Made by a program: the position numbers and the translations under genes. From NCBI RefSeq assembly GCF_006175945.1, contig NZ_VAJL01000001.1, positions 1,550,001 through 1,614,000 of the forward strand: 64,000 nt of DNA, written 5' to 3'. This document shows, in pieces, positions 41,934-50,940 of the stretch (the stretch's first letter is position 1; each line of letters opens with the position of its first letter). The notes beneath the pieces are model-generated. The model was given only the letters and a program-made list of their open reading frames with translations. It did not search any database and was not told the origin of the DNA. The stretch comes from Chryseobacterium mulctrae. GTDB taxonomy: Bacteria > Bacteroidota > Bacteroidia > Flavobacteriales > Weeksellaceae.

Positions 41934-42147
41934 ACTCTTAAAGATAAAGAGTATAAGAATTGTGTCCTAACAAAGTTAGCAACTCCACAACTGTATTTCT
42001 ACAATATTTTTTAGATTATGAAAATGATCCTGAATGGAATGAATATAAAATTACAAATACTTATAATTCATGAAACTAATCAAAATTGAAAAATAGAAGT
42101 GGCTATATTTAAAGTGAGAGTATTTATTTTTCTCGCTAACAAACACA

Positions 42148-42174
42148 AACCCCACCGCAACTTACGGTGGGGTT
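42148..42174. terminator. Strong terminator at the end of the RHS-immunity unit
   Basis: AACCCCACCG (42148-42157) pairs perfectly with CGGTGGGGTT (42165-42174). A T-tract follows on the plus strand and a T-containing tract on the minus strand. The gap between the IS and this hairpin (41985-42147) contains a 30-codon open plus-strand end (stop 42071-42073) that could be a gene remnant. Confidence 0.8.
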
Positions 42175-42211
42175 TTATTATCTGCCATACGAAAAAATCG
42201 GTAACAGCATA

Positions 42212-42634
42212 TTATTTTCTCATTAATATTTGAGAATCACTTAAAATAGGTTGCTCCTTTATATTTTGTATATAGCCTGATGATTCAAAAGTAATGGAAC
42301 CAACATCAGTCAATATTTCATAGTCCCACAATAGAATTTTTCCGTTTGGCGATAGTCGGGGATTAAAACGATTAATATTCTGAATATCTAATCCAACAGT
42401 ATTTTGATAATCAAGATTAATTTTTAAATACAAAACATTTTCAAATATTAAATCACAAGGAGAAATCCAAAAACTATATAAATTAGATGTTTCATCTAAA
42501 ACCCATTTAAAAATATAATCTATATCTAAAATTAATTTTTGATTTTCATCAGGAAGAAAAATAGAATAAACATAACTATCATGCCATTCCATTTCTTCAA
42601 AATCTGACTCAGTCCATACATTTTTCACATTCAT
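42212..42634 (-). CDS. Probable immunity protein for the RHS toxin
   Basis: The 140-residue acidic protein begins MNVKNVWTESDFEEMEWHDS and has no signal peptide. It starts 6 bp after the stop of the RHS gene, where cognate immunity genes of polymorphic toxins lie, and a terminator closes the unit. The DFEEMEWHDSYVYSIFL pattern resembles small immunity-type proteins, but no family was identified. The immunity role is inferred from position. Confidence 0.6.
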   Translation of the reverse strand: MNVKNVWTESDFEEMEWHDSYVYSIFLPDENQKLILDIDYIFKWVLDETSNLYSFWISPCDLIFENVLYLKINLDYQNTVGLDIQNINRFNPRLSPNGKILLWDYEILTDVGSITFESSGYIQNIKEQPILSDSQILMRK

Positions 42635-42640
42635 ATTATA

Positions 42641-45600
42641 CTATTTTTTGTTAAGATAGTTTCTAACTGTTCTTACATCTTGTTGTGTCATTGGTTGAAC
42701 CCATTTCCTATCTTTATTTAAAAATGTTTGCCCACTACTATTAGTATTTAAAAACGACCTTTGAACGTGTGGAGTTTCTACCCCTTTATGCGTTGCACCA
42801 CGTAAGTCATAATGAAAAGCTCCGTCTTTTGTACCGATACTAACAGAATTTTTACCATTATTTAATTTAACCAAATCGTCAATTTGATTTTCAAAAGTAT
42901 TTTGCAGTACTCCTTTTTCTGCAGATAACACTCCTTTTTCTGCAGCTATTTCAGCTTTTACTACATCATCTAAAGCTTTTCCTTTGGTCGCTAAAATAGC
43001 TAGCAAGCCAATTCCCATCATTGCATGTCTGTTCTTAGTTTCTATTCTAGCCAAACCTATACCTATCAAATCTGATATACCTAACACATCTCCACTCATC
43101 ATGTAGAGCCCACCGCCTCCTGGCTCTGGCCCCATTCTTCGAAGTTGTTGAGCAATATCTATCTGTGGCAATTGTCCTTGTGGAATCTTAATGTCTGCCA
43201 TTCTACCGCTATAACATACTGCACAGTTAAGCGGCATCATGATAGGTGCAGCCTGCATATTGACCTTTCCAGATTTGTTTACGACTACTTCCTCTATTGG
43301 AGCTGGATTGTTATCACCACCAACTGAATTGGGATCAAGTCTAGGAGGACAGGAAGTACATCCTTCACTACTCATTCCAGTTGGATCGGTAAAGAATATA
43401 GGATTGTTATTGGCATAACCGTAAGAATCAAGAGTAAAAGAATTTAGCATATCTACCACCCCCCATCTTCCAATATCGGGCATATAAAATCTTGCGCCGT
43501 AGTCGTACATTCCTGTCTCTTGAAGCTCCTTTCCGTTGTACTTGTAATTCTTATAACCTCCCAAAAAGCCTTTTGATCCTCCAATATGATTTAGACCAAA
43601 TGGATAGTAATCATTTTTATCCGTAATTTCCAATGATCCATCTACTTTCTTTGCATAACTTAATCTGGCATTTCCTAAATGATCCGTATATTGGTAAATA
43701 TAGCGATTTTCTGCAAAACTGTAAAAGCCTTCTGCTGTTGGTACAAAATCTAATCTCCATACTGGTGTCAAAGGAGGTTTGATACCTCCTCCCAGATCAA
43801 GATCCTTCTTCTGATAAGCCTGCTCCTCGAAAGCAACTTCGGTACGACATGTTATACAAGTTACACTTTCAGAATAATTATAATGAAATCCATCCAAATA
43901 ATCCGTAATCGTATTGTTGGTAGGTTGATTTCTCCCATCTAATTTTGTAGAATATATTTTTCTCAATTTTGTTCCATCTGCACGATATAGATAACTTAGA
44001 TTTATATAGTTAGTTACTCCGAACACTGAAGTCGGCATAAATTGAAAGTTTTTGGGTAAATTCAGATGGTTGTATTGAACACTTTCAATTCCCTTATCCA
44101 ACATATTCACCATATTCCCGTTCACATCATAGTCAATTAAATTATTTCCACCTTCATAGCCTGTATCATTCATTGCATTTTCTACAATACGATTGAGTCG
44201 ATTTCCTGTATATTGATAGTCCAGATTATCCACAACAGTAGAAGTAAGACCTGAAATAGGAACAGCTTTTCTCTGTAGATTGCTTATATTTCCGTTCAAA
44301 TCATAGGTTAAATATTCATCAGCATTTCCATTTTGCGGATTCACTGTATCGGGCTCTGCATAAAGACCTTTTTTAAGTCTGTTTAATCCATCATATGTAT
44401 AGTCATACCTTTTAAGGACATTATCAAACGCATTTTTCCAATCTATTTCAACAATATTTCCGTTGAATCGACCTGTTGTTAAACTGCTATATACAGGATT
44501 GGTATATTTGATCTCATATCCAAACAAATCTCCACCGCTTAAATCGGCAGGATTGTTTATCTGCGTCATCCAACCTCGAATGTTATACTTGTAATCTACA
44601 GTCTGAAGACCATTTCCAGAAATTGTACCGCCTACTTTTTTGGTTTTCAACTGTGAAAGCTCGTTATACTCATTTTGAGCAAGATATTCCACAAGATTAT
44701 TATCAACCTGATGGGTATGGGTCATTAATCTGTTTTGATGATCGTACGTGAAAACTTCTGTAATCACTCTTTCGGTATCGGTGGCAAGCCTTTTATGTTG
44801 CGTTAAAACAATATTAGGATTTCCCGAAAAATCAAGTCTTTTTTCAATATTCGTATATCCTCCCAAATGATTTTGGGAATATTCCCTGATAAGCCTTCCT
44901 TTCAAATCATAATACATATATGTTTTTGTCCAGTTGTCATCTTCAATGTTTTTCACAAAATTCGATACAGGTAAACCTTTTGTACTTACTCCATATTGCT
45001 GAACATTGGATGGCAAAACAACCTGATCATACACCATAGTTGGAAAAGGGTCTCCTGGTAAATATGAATCATAATAGTTGACAGATAATATACTTTCTAT
45101 ATTTTGAGGATATGCTGTATTGGCATAATAGATCTGTAATCCGCTTTGTGTGTATGTTCCAGCAGTTTCTATATTAGTTCCATAGGTGTTTGTAATCCAT
45201 GTTTGTACTGCATTTCTATTACCATTATCAATTGAAATTCCTGTATATAAAACTCTGCTAAACTTATCATATTTAGTAAACAGCCATTTGTTTGATGGAC
45301 GCATAACTGCATCCTGCGTTGCCACAAGGCGATCAGCCTTATCATACACCATATGTTCCCAGCCTTTTCCAGGAAGCTTTTTTTCTACTAAACGGTTTCT
45401 GCCATCATAACGGTATTGATAATAGAGATTTTCTACTGTAGATGGCTCTACTGTTGGTGCTGAAGCCAATGGAGGAATCACAAAGGCTAACTGATCATAT
45501 TCATTGTAAACATAATAAGTATCTGCTTTGGTGTCAGCATCAAGCATTTTTCTTACAAGAACCACCTTCCCCCGTCCGTTTTTAAATTCTATTGTTTTAT

Positions 45601-46207
45601 TTCCGTCTTCATCAGTTACTGTATTTTTGTATAGTTGATTAGGCGGGAAATATTGGAGTAATTGAACCGATGTTTCTGTTCTGCCCTCAACCCATGTTGT
45701 TGTGGTTTGATATTTCCTTACATAATCTTCATGGATATTGGCATCATAATTAAATTTCACTGGTTTATCATTCCATGCTGTACCAACCTGTTTTTGTTCT
45801 AAAACTCTGTCTAATGGTGAGTTTTCTACTATTTTTTCGGAGTAGAATTTTTCTGTGCCATATACAGAAGGATCAGAAGCATAAGCTAATGGAGCCGTAA
45901 AGATGCTACCATTAGCATTGAATGTTTGCGGTACAGGAAGATAATCCCTTACCTGTCTTCCAAATCCGTCATATTCAATATGGGTAACAACATCTTTTTG
46001 CAATGGAGATGCTTTAACATTTACAACCTGTTTTGGTCTGCCCAAACCATCGAAATAATGAACGGTCTCAGAGGTTTTAGTGGGCTGATTATTCGCATCA
46101 TAGTCCAGATATGTTTTTGAATAGACGTAATTCTCTGTAGGACTTAACTGTGCGTGAACTAAACCTGATATCAGGAAAGTTCCTAAAGGGATAAGTATTT
46201 TTTTCAT
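42641..46207 (-). CDS. RHS-repeat secreted protein with a C-terminal toxin-like domain
   Basis: The 1,188-residue protein has a signal peptide (MKKILIPLGTFLISGLVHAQ), an N-terminal domain of the DUF6443 type with SKTYLDYDANNQPTKTSETV and HYFDGLGRPKQ, then YD/RHS repeats. The RHS core follows with YQYTDHLGNARLSYAKK, FGLNHIGGSKGF and YDYGARFYMPDIGRWGVVD, ending FFTDPTGM. The last 200 residues vary between RHS proteins and here contain a histidine-rich patch FHYDLRGATHKGVETPHVQ, fitting a nuclease-type polymorphic toxin. It is translated upstream of a putative immunity gene. The precise toxin family was not identified with confidence. Confidence 0.85.
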   Translation of the reverse strand: MKKILIPLGTFLISGLVHAQLSPTENYVYSKTYLDYDANNQPTKTSETVHYFDGLGRPKQVVNVKASPLQKDVVTHIEYDGFGRQVRDYLPVPQTFNANGSIFTAPLAYASDPSVYGTEKFYSEKIVENSPLDRVLEQKQVGTAWNDKPVKFNYDANIHEDYVRKYQTTTTWVEGRTETSVQLLQYFPPNQLYKNTVTDEDGNKTIEFKNGRGKVVLVRKMLDADTKADTYYVYNEYDQLAFVIPPLASAPTVEPSTVENLYYQYRYDGRNRLVEKKLPGKGWEHMVYDKADRLVATQDAVMRPSNKWLFTKYDKFSRVLYTGISIDNGNRNAVQTWITNTYGTNIETAGTYTQSGLQIYYANTAYPQNIESILSVNYYDSYLPGDPFPTMVYDQVVLPSNVQQYGVSTKGLPVSNFVKNIEDDNWTKTYMYYDLKGRLIREYSQNHLGGYTNIEKRLDFSGNPNIVLTQHKRLATDTERVITEVFTYDHQNRLMTHTHQVDNNLVEYLAQNEYNELSQLKTKKVGGTISGNGLQTVDYKYNIRGWMTQINNPADLSGGDLFGYEIKYTNPVYSSLTTGRFNGNIVEIDWKNAFDNVLKRYDYTYDGLNRLKKGLYAEPDTVNPQNGNADEYLTYDLNGNISNLQRKAVPISGLTSTVVDNLDYQYTGNRLNRIVENAMNDTGYEGGNNLIDYDVNGNMVNMLDKGIESVQYNHLNLPKNFQFMPTSVFGVTNYINLSYLYRADGTKLRKIYSTKLDGRNQPTNNTITDYLDGFHYNYSESVTCITCRTEVAFEEQAYQKKDLDLGGGIKPPLTPVWRLDFVPTAEGFYSFAENRYIYQYTDHLGNARLSYAKKVDGSLEITDKNDYYPFGLNHIGGSKGFLGGYKNYKYNGKELQETGMYDYGARFYMPDIGRWGVVDMLNSFTLDSYGYANNNPIFFTDPTGMSSEGCTSCPPRLDPNSVGGDNNPAPIEEVVVNKSGKVNMQAAPIMMPLNCAVCYSGRMADIKIPQGQLPQIDIAQQLRRMGPEPGGGGLYMMSGDVLGISDLIGIGLARIETKNRHAMMGIGLLAILATKGKALDDVVKAEIAAEKGVLSAEKGVLQNTFENQIDDLVKLNNGKNSVSIGTKDGAFHYDLRGATHKGVETPHVQRSFLNTNSSGQTFLNKDRKWVQPMTQQDVRTVRNYLNKK

Positions 46208-46217
46208 GATTTGGTTT

Positions 46218-47759
46218 TTATGGTTTGTAGTTATATTTGAATTCTTTTAACAGTTTACCCGATGCATTATCCTGTCTGATTTCTTTCAATCTGTTAGCTG
46301 AATCGTATACGTAAACTTCTTTGATTCCTGATGGCGGAGTAATACTTGTTACACCAATCAATGGATCGTATGTGTAAGTAGTGATCTGTGTACTGTTTAA
46401 TGCTGATTGTTTTCTGAAGATATCTAATTTATCTATTAAAGTCTGCTCCGTAGTTGCATTAATATCCGCATTTGAAGCCGAAATAATATCTGCCGCCAAT
46501 GCGTTTGCTACAGAATATGACACACCTGTTACTTTTGCAATAGGCTGGGTAGAATTGTAACCCCAGATTATCGATGTTACAACACCATCTTTTGTGGTGT
46601 ATTGCAAAATATTACCTTTGGAGTCGTATTGATCATAAGTAGCTTCCACAGAAGAAACTGTAGGATTTTCTATATCATAGGATTTTACAGATAAAGGCAA
46701 TACCAAATTTCCAGTTTGTGATGTAGGTAAAACTGTTGGATAGATTGTTTCTGTTTTTGACAAAATCTTAGTTGTATTTCCAATAGTTTGAGTGATTATC
46801 GTTTCCAATGGAAGGCTAATTATGTTTCTGTCGATCAAAAGTTGATTTCCTTTTTCAACAGCATATGAGTAATTACTCGTTTGGCTAGAGCCATCTGGAA
46901 AAGTAGTTTTTTGAATTGTTAGATTACCTATAGGATCAGATTGAGTTACATTACCATAAGAATAATCAGTTGTTGTGACAAAAGCCTGTCCTCCAAAAAA
47001 CTTTGTTGTAGCAATACTTGAAGGACCTGGGTTATATAATGATAATATGGCTTTATAAGTTAAGTTATATTGGCTATAATTATACCCTTTTGTTTGTACT
47101 ACTGGATAGTATATTGGTTGTACAATTGTATATAAGGGATTATGAAATGAAAAATTAGCATCCGAACCATTTTTAAGTCTTTCATCAATGGTATGGCCAT
47201 AGATTACTCCCCAATATTGTTTTTGATTGTACGAAATATCATATGTATAATCTTCAGAATCTACCAATTTAAAAATTTGATTTTCATGAGCATAATTTTT
47301 ACTTGATAATAATAATCCATTATATATACCGACTTCGTCTTTAAGCTCAAAAGGTTTATAATGAAAAGAATAATCTCTTTTATATTTAATGGATTGTTGT
47401 GAACTTGTAAATTCAGTATGATAATGCCTAAAATCAAAGGGTTCTGCTCTCATGGAGGTTTTTATAAATAAATATTGAGGCTCTGTAAAAGTAGGTGTCG
47501 GAGCTTCAAGCCCTCTTCCTAATGCATAAACATGACTGTATACAAGGGTCGGAGCAACATTATACTCATATTCTTTTTTTATTGTGCCAATATTATCCTG
47601 TTGTGTTTCAGTAACTTTTTTATATCCAATAAAATCTTCCTCATACAACGCATGGTTTCTTAGCAATATATATGCATTTGTGCCATTTGTATCTAATGAA
47701 TTGTTCTGCGGATGACCTGGAGGAGGATTTCTTAATTTTCTTAAATCAAATAGACAAAG
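46218..47759 (-). pseudogene. 5'-truncated RHS-system fragment
   Basis: The frame is open from 47759 to 46218. It reads YD-repeat-type sequence such as EYEYNVAPTLVYSHVYALGR, YDQYDSKGNILQYTTKDGVV with IIWGYNSTQPIAKVTG, ending TYTYDPLIGVTSITPPSGIK and DSANRLKEIRQDN. In Bacteroidota, large secreted proteins with this ending precede the RHS gene, and their first 500 or more residues with the signal peptide are missing here. There is no ATG near the 5' end (only TTG 47664). The gene is therefore a remnant, cut within the island, 10 bp upstream of the intact RHS gene. Confidence 0.7.
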
Positions 47760-47778
47760 CTACACAACACATGAAAAA

Positions 47779-47802
47779 ACACTTCTTAATAGTAAGAAGT
47801 GT
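47779..47802 (-). terminator. Terminator after the unknown gene at 47829-48626
   Basis: ACACTTCTTA (47779-47788) pairs perfectly with TAAGAAGTGT (47793-47802) around ATAG; on the minus strand a run of six T follows. Confidence 0.85.
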
Positions 47803-47828
47803 GTAATAAATAAGTAATATTACTGATA

Positions 47829-48626
47829 TTACTTTATTTGTTTTTTAAGCTTTGAGAAATGCTCTTGTAAATCTTTAGGCAGAGTAACATTAGTAGTCTT
47901 GTTCTTGTGAAGATACTTATTGTAATTATTCACAGTTATTAAAGTTCCATTTTTACTATAAACAATTCCTGCTTCTTGTACGTTTTTTATAGTAGAAACT
48001 TCTAATAAAGGAAGTAAATTTCTCAAATATTCTACCATGTCAGATGAGCTGCATTTGAATTCTAATCTAACCCTATTCTCACCAGCAAATATTGAATAGA
48101 AGTCATCTGCTGAAAGCTTATCATCATTAATATACTTATCAACACTCACATTGTATAGCTCTAAAATATCATCTTTTTTAATTCCATCCTTTACTTGCAA
48201 AGAATTAACAGGCTTATTTATAGATGATGGAGAAAAATCTAAATCGTATTTAAACTTAAAATATTGTAGAAGGTCATCTATCAAAGCAGTAGCAACACCA
48301 AATTGGTCAAGACCTAAAATATTCTTCAATGATTTTTCAACATATAATTTAAAACCTGAAATATTCTCTAGAAGATAAATCTCTTCCATATCAGTTTGAG
48401 CTTTTATGAATAGTTCTTTTATATCACGTTCAAAATTATTTAGCCATGAAGAACTGCTGTTATCAAAATGTAGTATTAAATCATTATTACTTCGATCAAT
48501 ACTTTCTTCTTTAATATTATAAAGCTTAAATGAATCTACGAATTCAGACTTTGATTTTCTAATTCCCTCTGGACGAAGAGAATCTTCAATTTCTTTGAAA
48601 AATAGAATTTTATCAGACATATTCAA
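47829..48626 (-). CDS. Unknown island protein
   Basis: The 265-residue, acidic, Lys/Asn-rich protein has no signal peptide or membrane segment. Recognisable only as two helical halves joined around SPSSINKPVNSLQVKDGIKK, with a C-terminal basic end (KLKKQIK). It lies next to the tRNA end of the island with its own terminator. The function is not recognised. An in-frame ATG two codons after the start (48620) is an alternative. Confidence 0.6.
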   Translation of the reverse strand: MNMSDKILFFKEIEDSLRPEGIRKSKSEFVDSFKLYNIKEESIDRSNNDLILHFDNSSSSWLNNFERDIKELFIKAQTDMEEIYLLENISGFKLYVEKSLKNILGLDQFGVATALIDDLLQYFKFKYDLDFSPSSINKPVNSLQVKDGIKKDDILELYNVSVDKYINDDKLSADDFYSIFAGENRVRLEFKCSSSDMVEYLRNLLPLLEVSTIKNVQEAGIVYSKNGTLITVNNYNKYLHKNKTTNVTLPKDLQEHFSKLKKQIK

Positions 48627-48668
48627 AAATACAAATGTTTCTCCTATGTTTCACCCACCAAAACAAAA

Positions 48669-48694
48669 AAGCACCTACATTTCTGTAAGTGCTT
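48669..48694 (-). terminator. Terminator of the tRNA gene (island-borne copy)
   Basis: AAGCACCTAC (48669-48678) pairs with GTAAGTGCTT (48685-48694) with one wobble, and on the minus strand a run of six T follows. It is the counterpart of the hairpin at 39397-39421. Confidence 0.8.
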
Positions 48695-48705
48695 GATTTA
48701 AAAAG

Positions 48706-48779
48706 TGGTCCCACCTGGGCTCGAACCAGGGACCACCTGATTATGAGTCAGGTGCTCTAACCAACTGAGCTATAGGACC
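48706..48779 (-). tRNA. tRNA with CAU anticodon (Met elongator or Ile2)
   Basis: The minus strand folds as a complete cloverleaf. The acceptor stem GGTCCTA pairs with TGGGACC with discriminator A, and the D arm contains AGCTCAGTTGGTTAGAGC. The anticodon arm CCTGA-CTCATAA-TCAGG has the CAU anticodon, and the T arm CCTGG-TTCGAGC-CCAGG completes it. CCA is not encoded. CAU serves elongator Met, initiator Met and lysidine-modified Ile2. The G-C first pair argues against the initiator; the other two cannot be told apart here. It is the integration target of the island on its left. Confidence 0.95.
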
Positions 48780-48841
48780 TCAAAATTTGGTTAAATTTTG
48801 TGTTTGCAAAAATAGTAAAATTTCTTTCACTACAAAATTTT

Positions 48842-49240
48842 TTATGGCTTTTCTTGACAAAGTTCTACCAGGACACCATTCGTAGATTTCGGGTGTAAGA
48901 AGACAACTAATTTGTTATCAGCACCTTCTTTAGGTTCTTCAGAGATAAACTGAAATCCTTCTTTTTTTAATCTTTCTACTTCATTCAGGATATTTTCTAC
49001 ACCAAATGCCAAATGATGAATACCTTCTCCTTTTTTATCGATGAATTTTGAAATTGGACTTTCAGGATTACTGGCTTCCAAAAGCTCAATTTTGCTTTCT
49101 CCTGTTTCATAAAATGAAGTCACTACGCCCTCTCTTTCTACAGTTTCTTTTTTGTACGATTCTTTTCCTAAAAGTTTTGTAAAAAGCTCATCAGAGATGC
49201 CCAAAGATTTTACCGCAATACCGATATGTTCTAATTTCAT
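48842..49240 (-). CDS. mce: Methylmalonyl-CoA epimerase
   Basis: The 132-residue protein belongs to the vicinal-oxygen-chelate family with metal ligands in LEHIGIAV, the EGIHHLAFGV motif and the final VLVELCQ glutamate. It interconverts the methylmalonyl-CoA epimers in the propionyl-CoA to succinyl-CoA route. Length and motifs are standard. It lies just after the tRNA gene in the same orientation, divergent from rbfA. Confidence 0.92.
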   Translation of the reverse strand: MKLEHIGIAVKSLGISDELFTKLLGKESYKKETVEREGVVTSFYETGESKIELLEASNPESPISKFIDKKGEGIHHLAFGVENILNEVERLKKEGFQFISEEPKEGADNKLVVFLHPKSTNGVLVELCQEKP

Positions 49241-49304
49241 AAATCTAAAATATATTTTTTTGAATGCTAATCAATTTTCAAATTAGCAATTCAAACAAAA
49301 GTAC

Positions 49305-49312
49305 TAAATTTG
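49305..49312 (+). promoter_or_regulatory. -7 box of the rbfA transcription unit
   Basis: TAAATTTG matches TAnnTTTG and ends 8 bp before the rbfA start, predicting an almost leaderless message. Confidence 0.6.
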
Positions 49313-49320
49313 CATAAATT

Positions 49321-49680
49321 ATGGAAAGCAACAGACAAAGAAAAGTAGCACAGATTATACAGGAAGATTTCGCAGAACTTTTCCGCAAACAGGCATCAGA
49401 AAGTAAACAGAATTTTCTGGTTTCCGTTTCCGATGTTAAAGTAACTCCCGATTTGGGAATTGCAAAAATCTATTTAAGTATTTTCCCTCAGGAATTTCGT
49501 GCTTCAATTATGAAAGAAATTGAAGAAAACAAGGCGCAATACAGAAACTTCATCGGTCAGAAAATGGCAAAACAAGTTCGTATTATTCCACAATTGAGCT
49601 TTTATCTAGATACTACGCTTGATGATGTAGAGAAAATCGAAAGAGAACTGAGAGGCGAAGGCGACAATCCTGTTTTATAG
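49321..49680 (+). CDS. rbfA: Ribosome-binding factor A
   Basis: The 119-residue KH-like protein assists maturation of the 30S subunit (17S to 16S rRNA processing). Recognisable segments are RQRKVAQIIQEDFAELF, VSVSDVKVTPDLGIAKIYLS and the C-terminal IIPQLSFYLDTTLDDVEKIE. The next gene starts 5 bp downstream, so the two are co-transcribed. Confidence 0.95.
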   Translation: MESNRQRKVAQIIQEDFAELFRKQASESKQNFLVSVSDVKVTPDLGIAKIYLSIFPQEFRASIMKEIEENKAQYRNFIGQKMAKQVRIIPQLSFYLDTTLDDVEKIERELRGEGDNPVL

Positions 49681-49685
49681 AAACA

Positions 49686-50891
49686 TTGAAAAACATTGCA
49701 TTTTACATTGCATCGCGCTACCTTTTATCTAAAAAAGGAAGCACTGCTGTAACATTTATTACCTGGCTTGCTGCTGTGGCGATGAGTGTTGCTGTGGCTG
49801 CAATGTTTGTCATTATTTCTGTTTTTTCCGGTCTTGAAGATTTCAACAAAGCTTTGATTTCTAATCTTCATGCTGATTTAACGATAAAAAGCACATCCGG
49901 AAAAACGCTGAAAAATTTTGAGAAAATAAATACTGTTTTAAAAAACAATAAAGAAATTTCCAGCTTCTCAAGAATAATAGAAGAAAAAACCTACATTAAT
50001 TACAACGGAAAAGGCGATGTTGCCTATCTTCGAGGAGTTGATTCGGCTTATATTAAAGTGAACCCGGTTAATAAAACCATATTTTTCGGAAGCTATCCTT
50101 CATTCGAATATACCAATGAAGTTATTATGGAGCATTCGCTTCAAAACAGATTGGGAATTCCTGTAGATTCAAACACAGATTTCTCAACACTTTTTATGCC
50201 TAAACCCGGAACGGGAATCATTAATAAGGAAGAAGATATTTACAATAAAAAAGAAATTATTGTCTGTGGTGTTTTTCCAGGGAATGAGCAGCTCAACAAT
50301 TATATTATTGCTCCGGTAGAACTGGCTGAAGAATTATTAAATCTTCCAAAAAATTCAGCTTATCAAATTGTTATTAAGCTTAAAAATCAAGAAAACATAG
50401 ATTCTGTAAAACAAAATCTTCTTAAAACTCTAGGAAAAGACATCGAAATTAAAACGAAAGAGGAAGAAAATGCAGCGTTCTGGAAAATGATTAATACCGA
50501 AAAGCTTTTTATTTATTTAATTTTCGCTTTGGTTATTTTCATCACAACTTTTAATTTAGCTGGTGCCATTATTATTTTACAGCTCGACAAAAAACAACAG
50601 GCAAAATCTCTGATTTCTTTAGGTTTTCCTTTATCACATCTTAGAATGACCTATTTCTACACCGGAATTCTTATTGTTATCTTGGGAGTAATCTCAGGTC
50701 TTATTTTAGGAACAGCTTTATGCTATTTCCAAATTTATACTGAATTATTTAAGGCTGTTGAAGATTTACCTTTTCCTGTAAAAATTGTTGGTAAAAATTA
50801 TTTAATCGTTGCAGCCATCGCTTCTGTCTTTGGTATTATAATTTCTTGGTTCTTTTCTAAAATCAGTAAAGACTATATTACTAAAAATTAA
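49686..50891 (+). CDS. FtsX/LolE-type ABC transporter permease
   Basis: The 401-residue permease begins at TTG 49686 (KNIAFYIASRYLLSKKGSTA), with one N-terminal membrane segment (about 22-48), a large periplasmic domain and three C-terminal segments (about 270-400). This is the MacB/LolE FtsX layout. It resembles lipoprotein-releasing permeases; the ATPase is not encoded beside it. It is coupled to rbfA, a conserved pairing in flavobacteria as far as I recall. Confidence 0.85.
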   Translation: MKNIAFYIASRYLLSKKGSTAVTFITWLAAVAMSVAVAAMFVIISVFSGLEDFNKALISNLHADLTIKSTSGKTLKNFEKINTVLKNNKEISSFSRIIEEKTYINYNGKGDVAYLRGVDSAYIKVNPVNKTIFFGSYPSFEYTNEVIMEHSLQNRLGIPVDSNTDFSTLFMPKPGTGIINKEEDIYNKKEIIVCGVFPGNEQLNNYIIAPVELAEELLNLPKNSAYQIVIKLKNQENIDSVKQNLLKTLGKDIEIKTKEEENAAFWKMINTEKLFIYLIFALVIFITTFNLAGAIIILQLDKKQQAKSLISLGFPLSHLRMTYFYTGILIVILGVISGLILGTALCYFQIYTELFKAVEDLPFPVKIVGKNYLIVAAIASVFGIIISWFFSKISKDYITKN

Positions 50892-50924
50892 TATTTTATA
50901 ATTTTATTTATTTGTAAATTTGCC

Positions 50925-50932
50925 TCCCAATT
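50925..50932 (+). promoter_or_regulatory. -7 box before the endonuclease gene
   Basis: TAAATTTG matches TAnnTTTG and ends 8 bp before the ATG at 50941. Confidence 0.55.
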
Positions 50933-50940
50933 TAGAAAAA

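Larger units (their letters stand above)
40734..41978 (-). mobile_element. IS3-family insertion sequence
   Basis: The ends carry imperfect inverted repeats (GAGACAAAATTTATATACTC at the left; the complement of the right end reads AGGACACAATTCTTATACTC), and the whole is flanked by GCAACT on both sides (40728-40733 and 41979-41984), a probable target duplication. It contains orfA and orfB of the two-frame IS3 type. The 6-bp repeat is slightly longer than usual for the family, so the exact ends are uncertain by a few bases. Confidence 0.8.
39424..48717. mobile_element. Genomic island integrated at a CAU-anticodon tRNA gene
   Basis: A 13-bp direct repeat (39424-39436 and 48705-48717) from the tRNA 3' end bounds 9.3 kb. 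Inside are a nuclease gene, an IS3-family element, an RHS toxin with a putative immunity gene, an RHS-type fragment and an unknown gene, all on the minus strand and AT-rich. The flanking genes (map on one side, mce and rbfA on the other) are core functions. No integrase is left in the island, so it is probably immobile now. That the repeat marks integration is inferred from its position and identity. Confidence 0.6.
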
